A stretch of DNA of 64,000 nucleotides from positions 6,763,087-6,827,086 of the forward strand of contig BSYO01000019.1 in NCBI GenBank assembly GCA_033239525.1, read 5' to 3'. The translations under genes were made by a program, and so were the position numbers. The notes beneath the pieces were generated by a model. It was not told where the DNA came from, ran no database searches, and saw only the letters and a program-made list of their open reading frames with translations. This document shows, piece after piece, positions 35,220 through 48,240 of this stretch. Source of the DNA: Nepenthes gracilis (taxonomy: Eukaryota; Streptophyta; Magnoliopsida; Caryophyllales; Nepenthaceae). Positions within the stretch are counted from its first letter, which is position 1; each line of letters starts with the position of its first letter.

Positions 35220-35880
35220 GGTGACTGACCGAAGTAATGGTCCACGAGTTATCCCTTGATCCTGGTTACAAGCTTGTCAAGCAAAAGCGGGAGATCACTC
35301 CATAGAGAAGCTAGTTGCCATATGGGAGGAGATCAAAAAATTGCTCAATGCAGGTTTCATTAGGAAGGTCCAATGCCTAGACTAGTTGTCAAATGTAAGC
35401 GCTGTCAACAAGACTAATGGGAAATGGTGGTTGTGTGTCGACTTTACTAATGTGAATAAGAAACATCCTAAGGATAGGTTCCCTTTGCCGAGGATCGATT
35501 TGTTGGCGGACTCCACATCGGTCACGAGCTGTCAAGCTTCATGGACGCCTATTCGGATTATAATCAGATCCAAATGAGTCTCGAGGATAAGGAACACACC
35601 TCCTTCATAATGGATTAAGGGATGTACTGTTATAGGGTCATGCCCTTTGGTCGAAAGAACACGAGAGTGATATACTTGTGACTTGTAAACAAAATATTCA
35701 AGACCCAAATTGGTCGCAATATGGAGGTGTATGTAGATGACATGCTCGTCAAAGTAAGGTCACCGATAAACATATTCGAGACTTCGGCAAGACATTCAAT
35801 GACCGCACCAGATAAAGCTAAACCAGACCAAGTACGCTTTTAGGATATATTTGAAGAATTTTTAGGTTTTATCATCTCAT
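35220..35880 (+). pseudogene. Tat copy 2 reverse transcriptase with intact YVDD
   Basis: WWLCVDFTNVNKKHPKDRFP and LPRID (35410-35510) are the Tat-lineage RT signature. In another frame MEVYVDDMLVK carries the catalytic motif at 35730-35741. RT is followed within about 100 bp by integrase-type sequence, so the RNase H region is missing. Confidence 0.78.
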
Positions 35881-35979
35881 AGTGGTGATCGGGAGTCTAG
35901 AGCAGTACGCTTGGGACATACGAGAGGTCCTTGCTTCCCCCAACATAAAGGAGCCAAAATCGAAAGTACTGTAGGTATC

Positions 35980-37200
35980 AAGTGGCGAGGGTTGGATAAC
36001 CCTGCATAGAAGATACCTCATTGATAGCACCCTACTGAAAAGCCTGGAAGAAGTCGAGCGTATCAAGAAGACGGTAGGCTGGTATATCATTATGGACGAA
36101 AGACTGTACCGATGCGGGTGCTCTACTCCGTACATGCATATCAAGAAGCTGACTACATATTGAGCGAGGTGCTCTTCGACATCTGTGGGTCTCACATCGG
36201 TGGTAAGAACCTTACCTTCAGAGTAATACGGTAAGGCTATTATTGGTCAACGATGAAGCAAGATGCTATGGAGTTCATGAAGAGATGTGAGAACTGCTAG
36301 GTCCACGGTAATGTTGCTCATTAGCTGCACACGGAACTATATGCCCTATTGGCTCCATAGCCATTCACGCAGTGGGGGCTCGACGTACTAAGCCCATTGC
36401 CCGTTGCCTTTGGGTAGCAAAAATTCATCATTGTCTGTATTGATTGCTTCATAAAGTGGGTCAAGATCTCCCCTCTAATGCGGATAACCAAACAGAATGT
36501 AATAGAGTTCATTCAATGGAACATCGTGTGCAAATTTGGGACTCCCTAGGTCATAGTAACCGACAACAAAACTTAATTCACTGGGAAATACTTCATCAAG
36601 TATTGTTCAAGTTTGGAGATAAGGTTGGTTCACACTTTCGTTGCCTATAAGTCAAAGTCATGAACCGAACCCTGTTACACGAGCTGAAGATGAAGGTAGA
36701 AGACGTCAAGGCTCTTGGGTGGACGAGCTACCCTCCATACTGTGGTCATATAGGACGAGGCCTAGGGAATCTATCCGTGAGACATTATTTAGCATATGGA
36801 ATTAAGGCAGTGATCCCGAGCAAAGATTGAGTTGTCCAACCTCTGGGTCGAAAGCTTCAACCCACTTTGCAACTTCCAACAACTCATAGAGCATTTCAAC
36901 CCGCTCGAAGAGGCTAGAGACGTAGCCAGGATGTGCACGGTAGCCTATTAGTAACAGATCGTTTAGTACTACAATAAGAGGGTGAAAGGACGCCAATTCG
37001 AGATGGGGGATCTAGTTTTATGGAGCATAGAGACTACTGGTAAGAAAAACAGCAAGAATAAACTCTCACTAAATTAGAAGGGGTCGTTTCTCATCTCGAC
37101 GATTCTCCAAAGTGGTGCGTATAAGTTACACACCGAGAATGGAAAACTGATCCCGAGAATATGAAACATCATCTACCTCAAGAAATGTAACCAATAACTC
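35980..37200 (+). pseudogene. Tat copy 2 integrase
   Basis: The zinc-finger part (about 36050-36310) carries MDERLYRCG and MEFMKRCENC. The core (about 36360-36600) carries WGLDVLSPLPVAFG and VTDNKT. The C-terminus (about 36800-37190) ends in GAYKLHTENGKLIPRI and YLKKCNQ, a typical Tat end. The whole region is broken by many stops and shifts. Confidence 0.72.
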
Positions 37201-38170
37201 CTCGCTGAATCTAGGTAGGTCTGGCATACTTCATTAAGATTGCTCGTGAATCATATCACATTTCAATTAACAAAATAGTCGTTTGTTTGATTTTTGTGTG
37301 TCTATATGAATACTTGCATGTCATTGTATAAAATTAGATAGCCTAAACTGTCCCTAGGTCAAGTGAAAGTGCTTCACCTGCTAACCACCCTATTAAGGCA
37401 AAACCAAAACCTCGACTCTCATCGCCGAGCAGCCGACGCACTATCAAGTAACATGGCTAGGGGTCTCACGGACGACAGTTGGACCTCCCTTGGTAGGAAA
37501 CCATAAAAAAGCCCTAGAGGAATTTATCAGCATGTGTGCAATAACTTTCTCTGACAAGGACGAGTACCATCAATCAACAATGGTTGGTGGACTAGGATTA
37601 TATGTGCAAATGTGACGATGTCTCCTTAGCGGGACTGAGCACCAATGGTTCTGCGTGAACAACGACATCGACTTCGCTAGAGCTTGGCGGCTACAACTAT
37701 GAAACCCAGTCGGCCATTGTGAGGCTCATCGATAGATGTGCAATGATGTCCTCTAGCAAGAAAGAGCATCACCTGATAAACTCAAAGTGCTACGACTTCC
37801 TCTTACGAGAACGAGCACAACTAGACTGCTGCATCCTCGCTAAGCCTAGCAATGACAGTGGCAACGCTTTGCTCAAAAACAAGCATAGAGACATCCACAA
37901 CAAGGATCAAGACGGTCTTTGCCAAATTATTAAATGATCTAAGTGTACATCAAGGGGCACCAGTATGCTGCAGGAATACCAAGTGTCGTCCGTGCCGACG
38001 ACTCAAACAAGGGAAGACCCTTGAGCTGGGAACCCCTCGGGGAATGAGGCGAAGGCTCCCCTCCGTTCTCCAAAGAATTAACAAGCTCTGATCGAAGTTG
38101 GGCACTGGTGTTCCTTGGATAGAAGAAGCTAACAAGGAAATTTGGGACCACCAAGGATGCAACCCACTAG
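37200..38170. other. Tat 3' non-coding region
   Basis: No clear coding frame on either strand. It is GC-richer than flanking intergenic DNA and lies between integrase and the antisense gene, as the long 3' spacer of Tat elements does. Confidence 0.45.
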
Positions 38171-40215
38171 CAAAGACGGATGCTGTCTCAGAATCGGTAG
38201 GTTAAGGCTTGGCCAACCTCCATTGGGATAAAATAAGTCACTAGCTCGCCCTCATGATGGGTACACTTCTCCTAGAGACTGGCAAGGTGTTGCTCAGCTC
38301 CCTTGAGTGAGTCCTCAAGGGAGGTGATCCAGTCTAGAGCTTGGGATCTTTCCTCCTTAAACTCCTAGAGTCTTGCCTTTAACTCGGACAGCTTGTGGTC
38401 AAGGTTAGTGGCCTGCCCCTAACTTCGTCGTGCCTCGGGGATAGCAACATTCATTTGGACCTCCATTTCTCCGAATGCCACCGGATCAATGCATGCCTAT
38501 GACCAATGGGTTATCTCAATGAACCATTGGCACATCATGGTGCCCCATTGGTGGAGACAAGCCTCCAGTAGGCAAAGCCCCTCTGGTGGCTGCTAGCTCA
38601 AATAAGTCGATCAGATAAAGGCAAAAAGGGAAAATAAGAAGTCAAATAGCCGATACCTCTATGCATGATAGCTCCCCCAAGGGCAGAGGACCCGGGGGAG
38701 GCCCAGGCAAAGAAGCAAGCGGAGTCCTCCCCCATGGTAGAGGCATTGAGAGATCGCAGGGAAGCTTCCTGGGACTTGAGGTCAAAGAAGGAGCATTCAT
38801 AACCTCCGAAACCATAGGCACAAGGGGCTTCGTGTGGAGCACCTCATTAATCTCTACTGCCTCTGTGTTATCCCATGCCTAGATTTTAGCCACTCAATTA
38901 CCGCTTGGACCCACCTCAATAAGAGTAGTAAGGGGGCTGGATGCAGACTCTTCGAGCTGCAATACAACAATAGTAGGTGCCCCGTGCTGAGTCAAGGTTG
39001 GCACATCGATCGGCTCACCAATCTTAAGCTCGCCTATTGCCACAATAAATGAAGCGGGGGGCTCACCGCCAGTTGATGGGCCTGGTGGTCTCTTCAAAGG
39101 CTCGGAAAGCTAGAGAAGATGAGATGGAGACCAGCCTCCCAGGCAACTCGCCAACCTCTAGAATGATGTATCTAGCATCGCCCACTTTTGGCCAATTCGT
39201 AGATGTCTCCCCCATGGCTTGGCCACCTTGTGCTGCCTCTTGGAGAGAAGAGGCAGGAGGCACAAGGAAATATTCTTCCAATGTTGAGGAAACCAAGACC
39301 ATGTCCCTATGCTCAGTTGCAGCTAGGGGGTCGATTAGCTAGCCTAGGCCACCCTCCACCAGAACAGTGGTGTTGACAACATGGACCGGTGGAGGCTCGA
39401 CGCCTGCGACCATAGGATCCAGCTCATCGACAGTCACCTAAGACGAAGATTCCCCAGTAGGAAGTTGAGACGCTGTCGTGTAAGCTTCCTCAATTTTCCT
39501 AACCTCCTCGAGATAGATAGAGGAGAGAATGACTCGGCTCTACCGGCTAGCCCTTTGGGAGAGTCGCGTGCAACTAGCTCTTTTCGCCTTCTCTTGTTGT
39601 GGCGAAGTAGCGTTTTGGGGACCTCCTCATCATCTCCTTTTGCCCTTGCCTCCCATTCAACCCTGGCAAACACTTCTTTGGAGAGTTAGTCATTGGTGCG
39701 GCAGAAGTCGGCAGCGTTGTCCTCGACTTGCTTCACCAGCCTGAGAGCCATCCATTCTCCCTCCTTCAGACCCTCACCAGTGTAGATACAATTGGCTCTA
39801 ATCCACTTGTTCGGGATGCACCACTCAGAGTTGACCGCTAAGTAAAAGAAGTAGTCCTTCCAATTCTTCACCAAATCGGGGTTTCCCCTGCTTATCTTGT
39901 ACTTCAAGCGAGTGGTGAAAGAGATCCAATCAAACTCCTGGCTAAGGTGGAAGATCACTTTCATGCCTCGAGTGTCCAAAGAAAGTCCCTTAGTGCAATA
40001 GAGGATACAGAGAAATGAGATACTGAAGAATGTTGGGATGAAGGCGAGCCATGGGGATCTCTAGTGTCCTTAGGATCTCGCTTATCTCCTTCGCAAATGA
40101 AATGTGAAGACCGACTTTCAAGTGTCCCTCATAAATAGTAATGAATCCCAAGGGAGGGTCGCCTATCATGTCATTGGCCCTGGGAGCAAGATATGGGATG
40201 TCGCTGGGAATGTTA
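38170..40215 (-). pseudogene. Antisense gene of the Tat element (PF04195-like 'putative gypsy type transposon' protein)
   Basis: Read on the minus strand from about 40210, frames give GDPPLGFITIYEGHLKVGLH, then ISFAKEISEILRTLEIP and ARLHPNILQYL. After a shift, 39979-39686 reads FDWISFTTRLKY, NWKDYFFYLAVNSEW and VKQVEDNAADFC. A basic segment (39673-39434) and a C-terminal coiled coil (SELKARL, EERSQALDWITSLEDSLKGA; about 38440-38260) follow. This resembles proteins annotated as putative gypsy type transposon, found in antisense 3' regions of Tat/Ogre-like elements. Its function is unknown. Stops and shifts break it, and its 5' side is cut by a solo LTR. Confidence 0.6.
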
Positions 40216-42209
40216 TGTGATGACCCATATCATAACCGAAAACCAACAATGTTTCTACTGTAAAGTGGCTGTCAACCTAAATATAAACTTGTACAATATA
40301 CATATCATAACAACAATCACAACAACCATAATTCATTTGTGGCACCAACGTTATATCTTCGAATACAATATCGGCTCATAAGAGATGCCACTAGGCACCT
40401 AAAAATCAAATCATAATAACTTGTGGAAACATATATAATCATCAATATACAGCGGAACTAAACTATACTGTACATCATCAATATAACAAATACATATCCA
40501 TTAGAATGTATAAAAATTTCCTTCATATATAAGTACAAAACCATAAAAATTTGAGTCTATAGAAAAATCTTCCAAGTCATTTACCTAGCTAATTGCTAAT
40601 CTCTACTTCACCTCATCAGGTATAAGTTGGTACTCATCTAAAAGTAGAAAAACAGTAAGGTGTGAGCCAAATGCTCAACAAGGTACAATATAACCAAAGA
40701 CAATAAGCAATATACTTAAAATAAATCAAGAAAAGGAAAGCAGGAGTATAATATGAATGCATAAACATGAAGTATGATCAAATTTATTTTTCGAAACATA
40801 TTTATCTTTTCAGATTTTATATTTAATTCCTTTAGATTCTAAAATATGTAAAAATTTATTCATTATTCAGGGATTAGGGCTAGTAGGCCTTACCAACTAA
40901 CAGAGTAGACAAATCGAGGAAAGGATTGCATTTGGTCTACACAATCTAAGGCCTACATACATACCTCGAATTTAACGTTCCGTGGTAAATGGTATGACTT
41001 TAATCCCGGATATATTGGGCCATAGTTCTTATTCTTATGCCACCATAGCATATCTGATGGCTCAGGGTAATTCTTCGATTTACTACCGTAATATCTTAAG
41101 GTATACCAAGGAATACTACTATCTAAAATATAAATCTTTGGTCCAGTTTTATGATTACTTATTCTTAAGGAAAGATCCACCATATTCTTATATAAAGGTC
41201 TTACTCACTGGAGAACAAATCATCAAACATATCAAATTGTGGAGTTCTCTTCATATATTTTTTGTAACTTGCATAATACTTGGATATAGATACAGATAAT
41301 CATATTCTTGAGTATACTAATACACATTTTCATATTCTTGTGAGCTTAAATCTTCATATGACTTTAAATACATACACAAATCAACATAAAGTTTGAAAAA
41401 TTTAGGAAATTCTTACTAAAATAGCCATATATAACTTTAGAGCTTCCGGACCATAAATTCCTTCACAAAAGGCACCTCACATAATTTTTGAAACATATAA
41501 AACATCATGTACAAAATACATGTAAATAAATATCAAATAATCACGTCTACAAACTATGGTTCCAATTTTTTAAAGCCAAATCATACAAAAATCTTAAAAT
41601 AAATGGGTAAAAAGGAGGAGTGTGGGGTTCGGGTGTTGTTTGAGCATAATACTGCACAAAATTTAGAAATCGAATATAAAATTAACATATATGCATGCTC
41701 AAGATATGGGTATCATAAAATACATATTTGGATGGGTATCAGAATAAAAATACCTGGGAGGAATGGAAAGAAAAGTGCAACAAGAGAAGGAAAAGTATAT
41801 GGGTGTACTTGTCTCGACCTGATCTACAACTTCTTCAACTAGTTCTAAGTCAAAAACGGACTCGATGCTTCAATCTCTTCCTTCTCTCTCTTCTTCTTTG
41901 CATTTTCTCTCTCTCCTCTCTCATAGATCTGCCAAAAAATGACGAAAAAAGTAGTCACACACGCTTAAATAAAGGGACTGGCACTCATGCTTGGCCTAGA
42001 ATTGGCACCTACTGCCGACACTCAAGCGGCCAGCAGGCGCCAGCCTACTGGTTTTGGCGCCTCGGCGCCGCCTAGGGTGCCTAGTGGGCACCCTCCCTGA
42101 TATCATATCTTGCCTCTGAAACTTAAATTGTCGCATACATTAAATCTAATTCCAATTATTTTAGCCTAATTAATCCTAATTATGATATTTTAACAATCGA
42201 AACCTCACA
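40216..42209 (-). mobile_element. Solo LTR, Tekay-type, TSD TGTTA
   Basis: The 1994-bp insertion begins TGTGATGACC and ends AACCTCACA, with TGTGA/TCACA termini. TGTTA lies at 40211-40215 and 42210-42214. Internal sequence resembles the minus-oriented LTRs at 6741, 43963 and 50655 (GAGCCAAATGCTCAACAAGG near 40660; TCGGCGCC/CAAGCGGC block near 42020). No internal region remains. Confidence 0.88.
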
Positions 42210-42720
42210 TGTTATATCTCTTGTACAGTGATAGAACATTCCTACTAGAGAGAACCAACAAAATCACGGCGATGCCTTGGGAAGTCATGAAGACAAGAGG
42301 CAGAGAAAAGGAAAATTGGGGTAGAGCAATTCAAAGATTAGAAAGGTGCAAAAATGGCATGGGACTAGCGCTTAAATAGCTGAAACCCTAACCCGGAACG
42401 ATGTTGCATGAGGAATGTAAGAGGCGGGTCCCCATAATGACCGTGGCACATGCCCGCACTATAGAGTGTCATGGCGCGTCAGTCCACTAGGTCAGTTATG
42501 ATAACTGATGCAACACCTCCCTATGTGGCCCACAAGCCGCCGCATCCCTAGATCCTGCACAAGAGAATTTGTAGCACCACATAGGCAATGATAACCTGAC
42601 GCCCCATTTTCCAAAGTTATGAACCACCGGCCTTTGGCCAGGGCGGGCTTGAGGCTAATCCAACTTTTTCATGTCCCCAACTTAGAGTCCGGAATGAGTG
42701 GCATGAGTAGGGATTGCTAG
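42210..42720 (-). promoter_or_regulatory. Presumed promoter and 5' UTR of the antisense Tat gene
   Basis: On the minus strand a CTATTTAAG TATA-like box (42371-42379) follows GGGTTAGGGTTTCAG and leads into a pyrimidine-rich leader towards 42210. Before insertion of the solo LTR this would have run directly into the antisense reading frame at 40215. A telo-box (AAACCCTAA, 42383) adjoins the TATA. Confidence 0.4.
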
Positions 42721-43962
42721 AAGACCGGATCTCCGATGGCTCGGATTGACAGAATGTTAGATGTCAAGCAATGGGAAGCAGCATTCAAGTGTACCAACAA
42801 TCCGAAAATGAAATTGGAGCCATACTATGAAAAGACAAATAATGTTCGGATAGTTCCATTTATTAATTCTTTTTACAAAATACAAATTTCAACGACGGGT
42901 GTGCAACACGAAAGGAAAAGAAAATACATGGAATGGCGACTTGACTATAGTCCTCTAACTAGTCTTCAGGATGGGAAATTGCAAGAGACATGCTTCCTTG
43001 GTGATTGCCTCACCGAAAGGATAAAAATCATGGTTGGAGTGCATAAGAAGCCCCTATTTTCCTTGCAAGAAAGGGCACGCGAAGCCCTTGCTCGAGGAGG
43101 AGGTGACCACCTCAAAGCCATTCACCAAAACCCGTTGAAGTCTCCGAGGCCATCAATCCCCATGAGAACCAGCATGATGACTATGACTCAGGTTCGGTGT
43201 GGACGCAAAGAAGAAAAGGCTCTCATCTCAAGTAGTTGACACTAAGACAGTCCTCCCAAGAGCTATTGAAGAACGGTGTCTCCCCGAAGGAGGTTGGGAA
43301 TTTGGCATCTCCACTCCAGGGCGGAGACACCTCTCCTTCAGATCAATACCAGAGGGACTTCCCAGCATCGGCAACCGCTCCAACCTGGGCCCTCACTCGT
43401 CCAGAACGAGTTTAGGCTTAGGTCGGATGCAAAAGAGGGAGATCAAGGTGGCATCCCATTCAAAAGAGAGAAACCAACGTAGATTTCAAACGCATCCTCA
43501 GCCCCTACTTTGAATATTGGGCAAGAGTCTCCGTTGATCCCAACTCGAGGTTGTGCTAGCCCTATGCTAACTTCAAACTCTCACACTGCTTAGTTGGTGA
43601 GGGCGATTTGTGAGACAAAGCATAGAGGTCCCCTCCATTTATAACCGAGGAGATCGGCAACATTGAACCAAGAAGATAACGGTGATGTGAGAAAGTCGTC
43701 GAGTTTTGAGAACGGCCTAAAATCTCACCAGAGACAGTGAATCAAATCCTATCACACTGAGTAGTGAATCCGCAAAGCACCTAGAGAAGGAGCATGGATG
43801 CAGTCCTATAGCTAGCTTTCTATCGAAGAACATGCCAGGAGTCGACAAGTCGGGCCTCTCAGCATGGAGGCTTAGTGATGAGCCCAGCAAACCCAGGGTC
43901 GGCCCAAAGCACAGCCCGCAAGAGAAGCAATAGCACAGCAGGTTCTCACCCGAGACCAAGAC
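42720..43962. other. Unassigned sequence with a 167-codon open frame (42736-43239, +)
   Basis: The frame begins MARIDRMLDVKQWEAAFKCT, is rich in basic residues, and ends without a recognisable domain. A second frame overlaps its end (43199-43513, with KRLSSQVVDTKTVLPRAIEE). It lies between the antisense-gene promoter and element E, so it could be Tat 3' sequence. No splice sites or homologous family could be identified. Confidence 0.3.
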
Positions 43963-46106
43963 TGTGACAGACCACGTCATAAAATCCGTTATTAACTATA
44001 ATCATAATTGGTTATCTTTTAATTATCAATTTTACCAATATATAAATCAATTGACCAATTGGACATGAGTTTTTCCCGTCGATACCCTGATCGACTGTAC
44101 ATAAACAACACAACAATATTTATAGGATCCAATGACATTGCCATATCATCTATAGTTCTAACACTAACCCAAAAACAATATAACGTCAGCTTTTATTAAG
44201 GAAAGATACCTGTTCATTACCAAAATTAATTATATAACAACCTGTGGAAGTAATAAATATCTATAAAATTTATTCATCCGAAACTAAAATCATTTATTGA
44301 AATATATTATTTCTTATATTGATCAATTGCTATGTATATTTAACATAACAATTAATACCAAACCATATAATATCATCCTAGGCATTTAAAACTGTCCAAA
44401 ACTCTACATCATTTTCACCACAGGCCCCAACTAAAATCAAACTAGAAATAACAATTAAGTACAATACAAATTATCTAGAAATATAGATTAGCAAAACAAT
44501 ATCTTTAGAAGTGTAAACTAAATATTTACATCTTCACCCTTATTCATCATGTAAAAATTCATGCGATTTATCTGAAGAGTTAGTAAAATAGTGAGAGAGT
44601 GGGCTAAATGCTCAGCAATGCACAGCATATAACAAAGAATATGCAATATTTATACTTAAAAATATAAAAGTAGGAATAGAGATCATAATGAAATATAATG
44701 ATATAAGACATGAACAGAATACTTATGCAAAGCCTATTCAGATTTCTTATCTTTTCCTTAGTCCTCAAAATATGCTAAAAATTTATTTTCTTTAGAGATT
44801 TGGGTCAGTAGGCCTTACTAGTTAAAGGGGTGGTTGATCGAAACCTGAATTATATTTGTTCTTACCCAATCAAAAGCCATAAGTTCCTATTTAAAACCTA
44901 AAGATTGGCCATCTATATATAATTCTATAAATGGGGCCAGATGCGCTTCTTATTCTCGTGGATAGTAGGATTAGATAACAATCTTTTACTATAATATATT
45001 AAGGTATACCAAAATATATTACCAACTAGAATCATAATTCTAGTCTAGTTTCTTTATTTGGAAAAAATTTCTACACTTTACTTATTAGCTCTTGGTTCTC
45101 ATCTTTTTGGAGAACGGTTCATCTTTTCTTAATATAATTACAGAGTTTCCTTTTCTTTTCCATAATATCATATACATTTTTATCATAGTAATTTCATAAA
45201 TATGAAATTTGATAGTAAAACTTGCAAAAGAAAATTATGAATTCAATATAAATTTAATAAGCATGCAGCAGATAATTAACTATGCAGTTGATTTTAAGCA
45301 TATACAAATAGCATATAATAATTTGAAATTGACAACTTCGAAGCACAAACATGTAAGAACTATTTTTATACTTCTAAACATGTATAGAATTTTAAAATAA
45401 TATACATATTTATGATACAGATAATTAAACGTGAGCTTTTGATAAATTTTATTATAAAATTATGGAAAACCAACAAATATGCATACTTTTCATATTTTTA
45501 TTTTAAAATCTTAATTTAGACAAGTATTAAAATAATAATACTCGAAAAGAATGGGAATAAATAACAATAAAAGAAAGAGGTAACTTAGGATGTACTTGTC
45601 TCGGCATGATTTAGCAATTTTTAGTTTTAAATCACCAAGTTGGAGCTTCCATAAACTTCCTCTCTATCTTCTCTTTGACATTCTCCCTTTCTTCTCTCTT
45701 ATTTTTCTCTTTCTCTTTGCACCGCTTGGAAATGGCAAAGCTTATCTCTCAACAACATTTATACTCAGGCTAGCACTCGAGCGCAAGTCAAGCGTGACTC
45801 GGGCGCTGTGATTTGGCATTCAGCGTTCAAGCACCATTCGAGTGCTACTCGGGTGCAAACTCTTTGGAATTCGAGTTTGAGCGTGCCTCGAGCATGCTTC
45901 AGGCGCAATGTCATTGTTTTCATGGCTCGAGCGCATATCAGACCTAGTTAGGCTCATGCCCAAATTTAGGCACGCATCAGGCTCAGATTCAATCCAGTCT
46001 AATTTTTAACTCTTTAACCTAATTTTTTACATCCTTTAACTTCAATTTTAATTATATTAATTTTATTAATCATGGTTAATATAATTGTAGAAATTTTGAC
46101 CTTACA
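43963..46106 (-). repeat. E 3' LTR
   Basis: It begins TGTGACAGACC and ends TTGACCTTACA. It carries GGGCTAAATGCTCAGCAATG near 44605 and a TCGAGCG-rich block at 45770-45930, as in the other minus-oriented LTRs. It is only distantly similar to the LTRs of F. Confidence 0.8.
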
Positions 46107-46160
46107 GTCCTCACCTCATTACAAAAATTTTATCCTCGAAATTTAAAGAAAATTACATAC
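46107..46160 (-). other. E polypurine tract and pre-PPT block
   Basis: The minus strand reads TTAAATTTCGAGGATAAAAT followed by TAATGAGGTGAGGAC against the LTR. Confidence 0.75.
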
Positions 46161-46164
46161 CTTA

Positions 46165-47440
46165 ATGACGAAATAAGTGAGGGTACTTGTCCTGAATTTT
46201 ATCTTCTTGCTCCCACGTAGCCTTCTCTTGTGAGTGATTTCTCCATAAAATTTTGACTGAAGGAATGATTTTCATTTGAAGCATCAGATCTCTACGACCC
46301 AAATCTAAATTGGTTCTTTGACATACGTTAGATCTTCATTGATAGCCAATAGTTCATGTTCAATGTCATGCATCGGGTCATAGACATTTTTTTAGTGTAT
46401 CAATACATGGAAGACATTGTGCACCTCTTCCAAACTTGGCGGCAGAGCTAAAGAATAGGTCACTTCACCAATCTTTTCCAAAATCTCAAAAGGTCCAATA
46501 AATCTCAATTTTAATTTCTCCTTTATCCCAAATCTTGATTTTTTCTTAGATGGTGATACCTTTAAGAAGACGTAATCTCCGACCTAAAATTTCTGTTCTG
46601 ATCTCCTTCGATCTGTATAACTTTTCTATCTACTTTGGGCCATCGTCAATTTCTCATGGATTAATCTGATCTTATCGAATGTCTCCTTAAAAACTTCCGA
46701 TCCTAAAAGCCGTCTATTACCAATCTCTTCCCAGTGAATCAGGGAACGACACTTTCTCCTGTATAAAGCTTCAAATGGGGTCATCCTAATACTTATTTGA
46801 TAACTATGATTGTAGACAAACTCTGTTAGGGCTAAATGATCATTCAATTCCTTTTATCTCTAACACCGAAGCCCCTTAATATATCCTTCAAATTTTGGAT
46901 AGTTCTCTTCTATTTTTTGTCTGTTTATGAATGATAAGCCATGCTAAATTTTTAAATTTACTCCCAATTCATGATGTAAACTTTCTCAAAATTTGAAAAC
47001 AAATCTCGAGTCTTGATTAGACACAATAGATGTTGGTTCTTCATGCAATCTAACTATCTCATTAATATACATTCGAGTTAACCGATCTTTTAAAAAGGTC
47101 AATCGTATTTTGTAAGTCAAATAATTATCTAAATTGCATCATGATTTCTTGGCAATCTCAGCAATCCCATCACAAAATCCATCGATATTTCCTCCCATTT
47201 CTAGTTAGGAGTAGGCATCAATTGTAATAAGCCGGTTGGTTTCTTACGCTCGGCCTTCAATTGCTGACAAATTAAACATCTTTCCACATAAGTTACAATT
47301 TCTCTCCTCATGTTTTTCCACCAAAATATTTTCTTGAAATTTTGATATATTTTATTAATCCTTGGATGAATGGTATATTTAGATCAATAGGCTTCATTCA
47401 TAATCTCTTCCTTCAATTTTCAAATGCTTGGCACGCATAT
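46165..47440 (-). pseudogene. E integrase and chromodomain
   Basis: Minus-strand pieces include the chromodomain region (46180-46360), FLKVSPSKKKSRFGIKEKLK (about 46500-46560) and EFVYNHSYQISIRMTPFEAL with YRRKCRS (46626-46847). The central core is out of frame, and the zinc-finger end lies near 47250-47440. Confidence 0.75.
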
Positions 47441-47446
47441 CCGATC

Positions 47447-48240
47447 TTAGAACCTCAAGACTCCATCGGTACGGACACAAAAATTAGCCCTAGAGTCCCG
47501 ATTTATGTCTCCTGCGATATCCACTAAAAATGGATCATTTATCTGGTTTCCTTTGATTTTCTCTAATATCTCCGGTTGAATTTGGGAATATAATAAAATC
47601 ATCCAGTTGTCTTGAGCATATCGCTTATTATCACATTGTTTCATGCATTCAAATATTTTTATCTCCTTGATCCTCAAATTAGCCATAGAACTCATCTGGC
47701 AACTCAAAATATCTACTACAACATTGCCCTTCCCGGGTTGATACTGGATTTTACAGTTATAATCTTTTAAGAAATCCAACCATGTCCTTTGTTTCATATT
47801 CAATTCTTCTTGTGAGAATAAATATTTCAGGCTTTTATGATCTGAGTATACCAAAACTTTCTTACCATATAAATAGTACCTCTAAATCTTTAGTGTAAAA
47901 ATTACTGTTGCCAGCTCCAAGTCATGAGTAGGGTAGTTCCTTTCGTGAACCTTTAGCTGCCTTGACTCATAAGCTATCACCTTCCTAGGTTACATAAGAA
48001 CACAATCCAATCTGATCCTGGATGCATCACAATAGACTATGAGCCCACTGGATCCTTTTGAGATAGTTAAAATCGGAGCGATAATTAATCGGTTCTTTAA
48101 TTCTTGAAAACTTTGCTCACACTCATTTGTCCAAACAAAGTTAATTTCATTCTTCATCAACTAAGATAGCAGCATGGCAATTCTTGATAAATTCTCTATA
48201 AACCTCCGATAATAGTTAGCCATCCCAAGAAAACTCTAAA
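47447..48240 (-). pseudogene. E RNase H with start of integrase
   Basis: The open frame 47447-47854 reads [20 protein letters not shown], then [16 protein letters not shown], matching the RNase H end, and continues into the integrase N-terminal part. Upstream, in another frame, are IVYCDASRIRLDCVLM and [12 protein letters not shown]. The catalytic D-E-D residues remain. Confidence 0.8.

Larger units (their letters stand above)
23239..43962 (+). mobile_element. Tat-lineage Ty3/gypsy element, copy 2, 3' end not identified
   Basis: The LTR and leader (23239-24163) are interrupted by element G (24164-32839). They continue with leader, gag, PR, RT and IN to about 37200, then an antisense gene, solo LTR 40216-42209, and unassigned sequence up to element E at 43963. 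No 3' LTR matching 23239-24100 is found in the window. The far boundary is therefore only where foreign DNA starts. Confidence 0.55.

Noticed and set aside
42383..42394. Telomere-like AAACCCTAACCC
   Set aside because: A single telo-box-type motif, common in plant promoters; no telomeric array.
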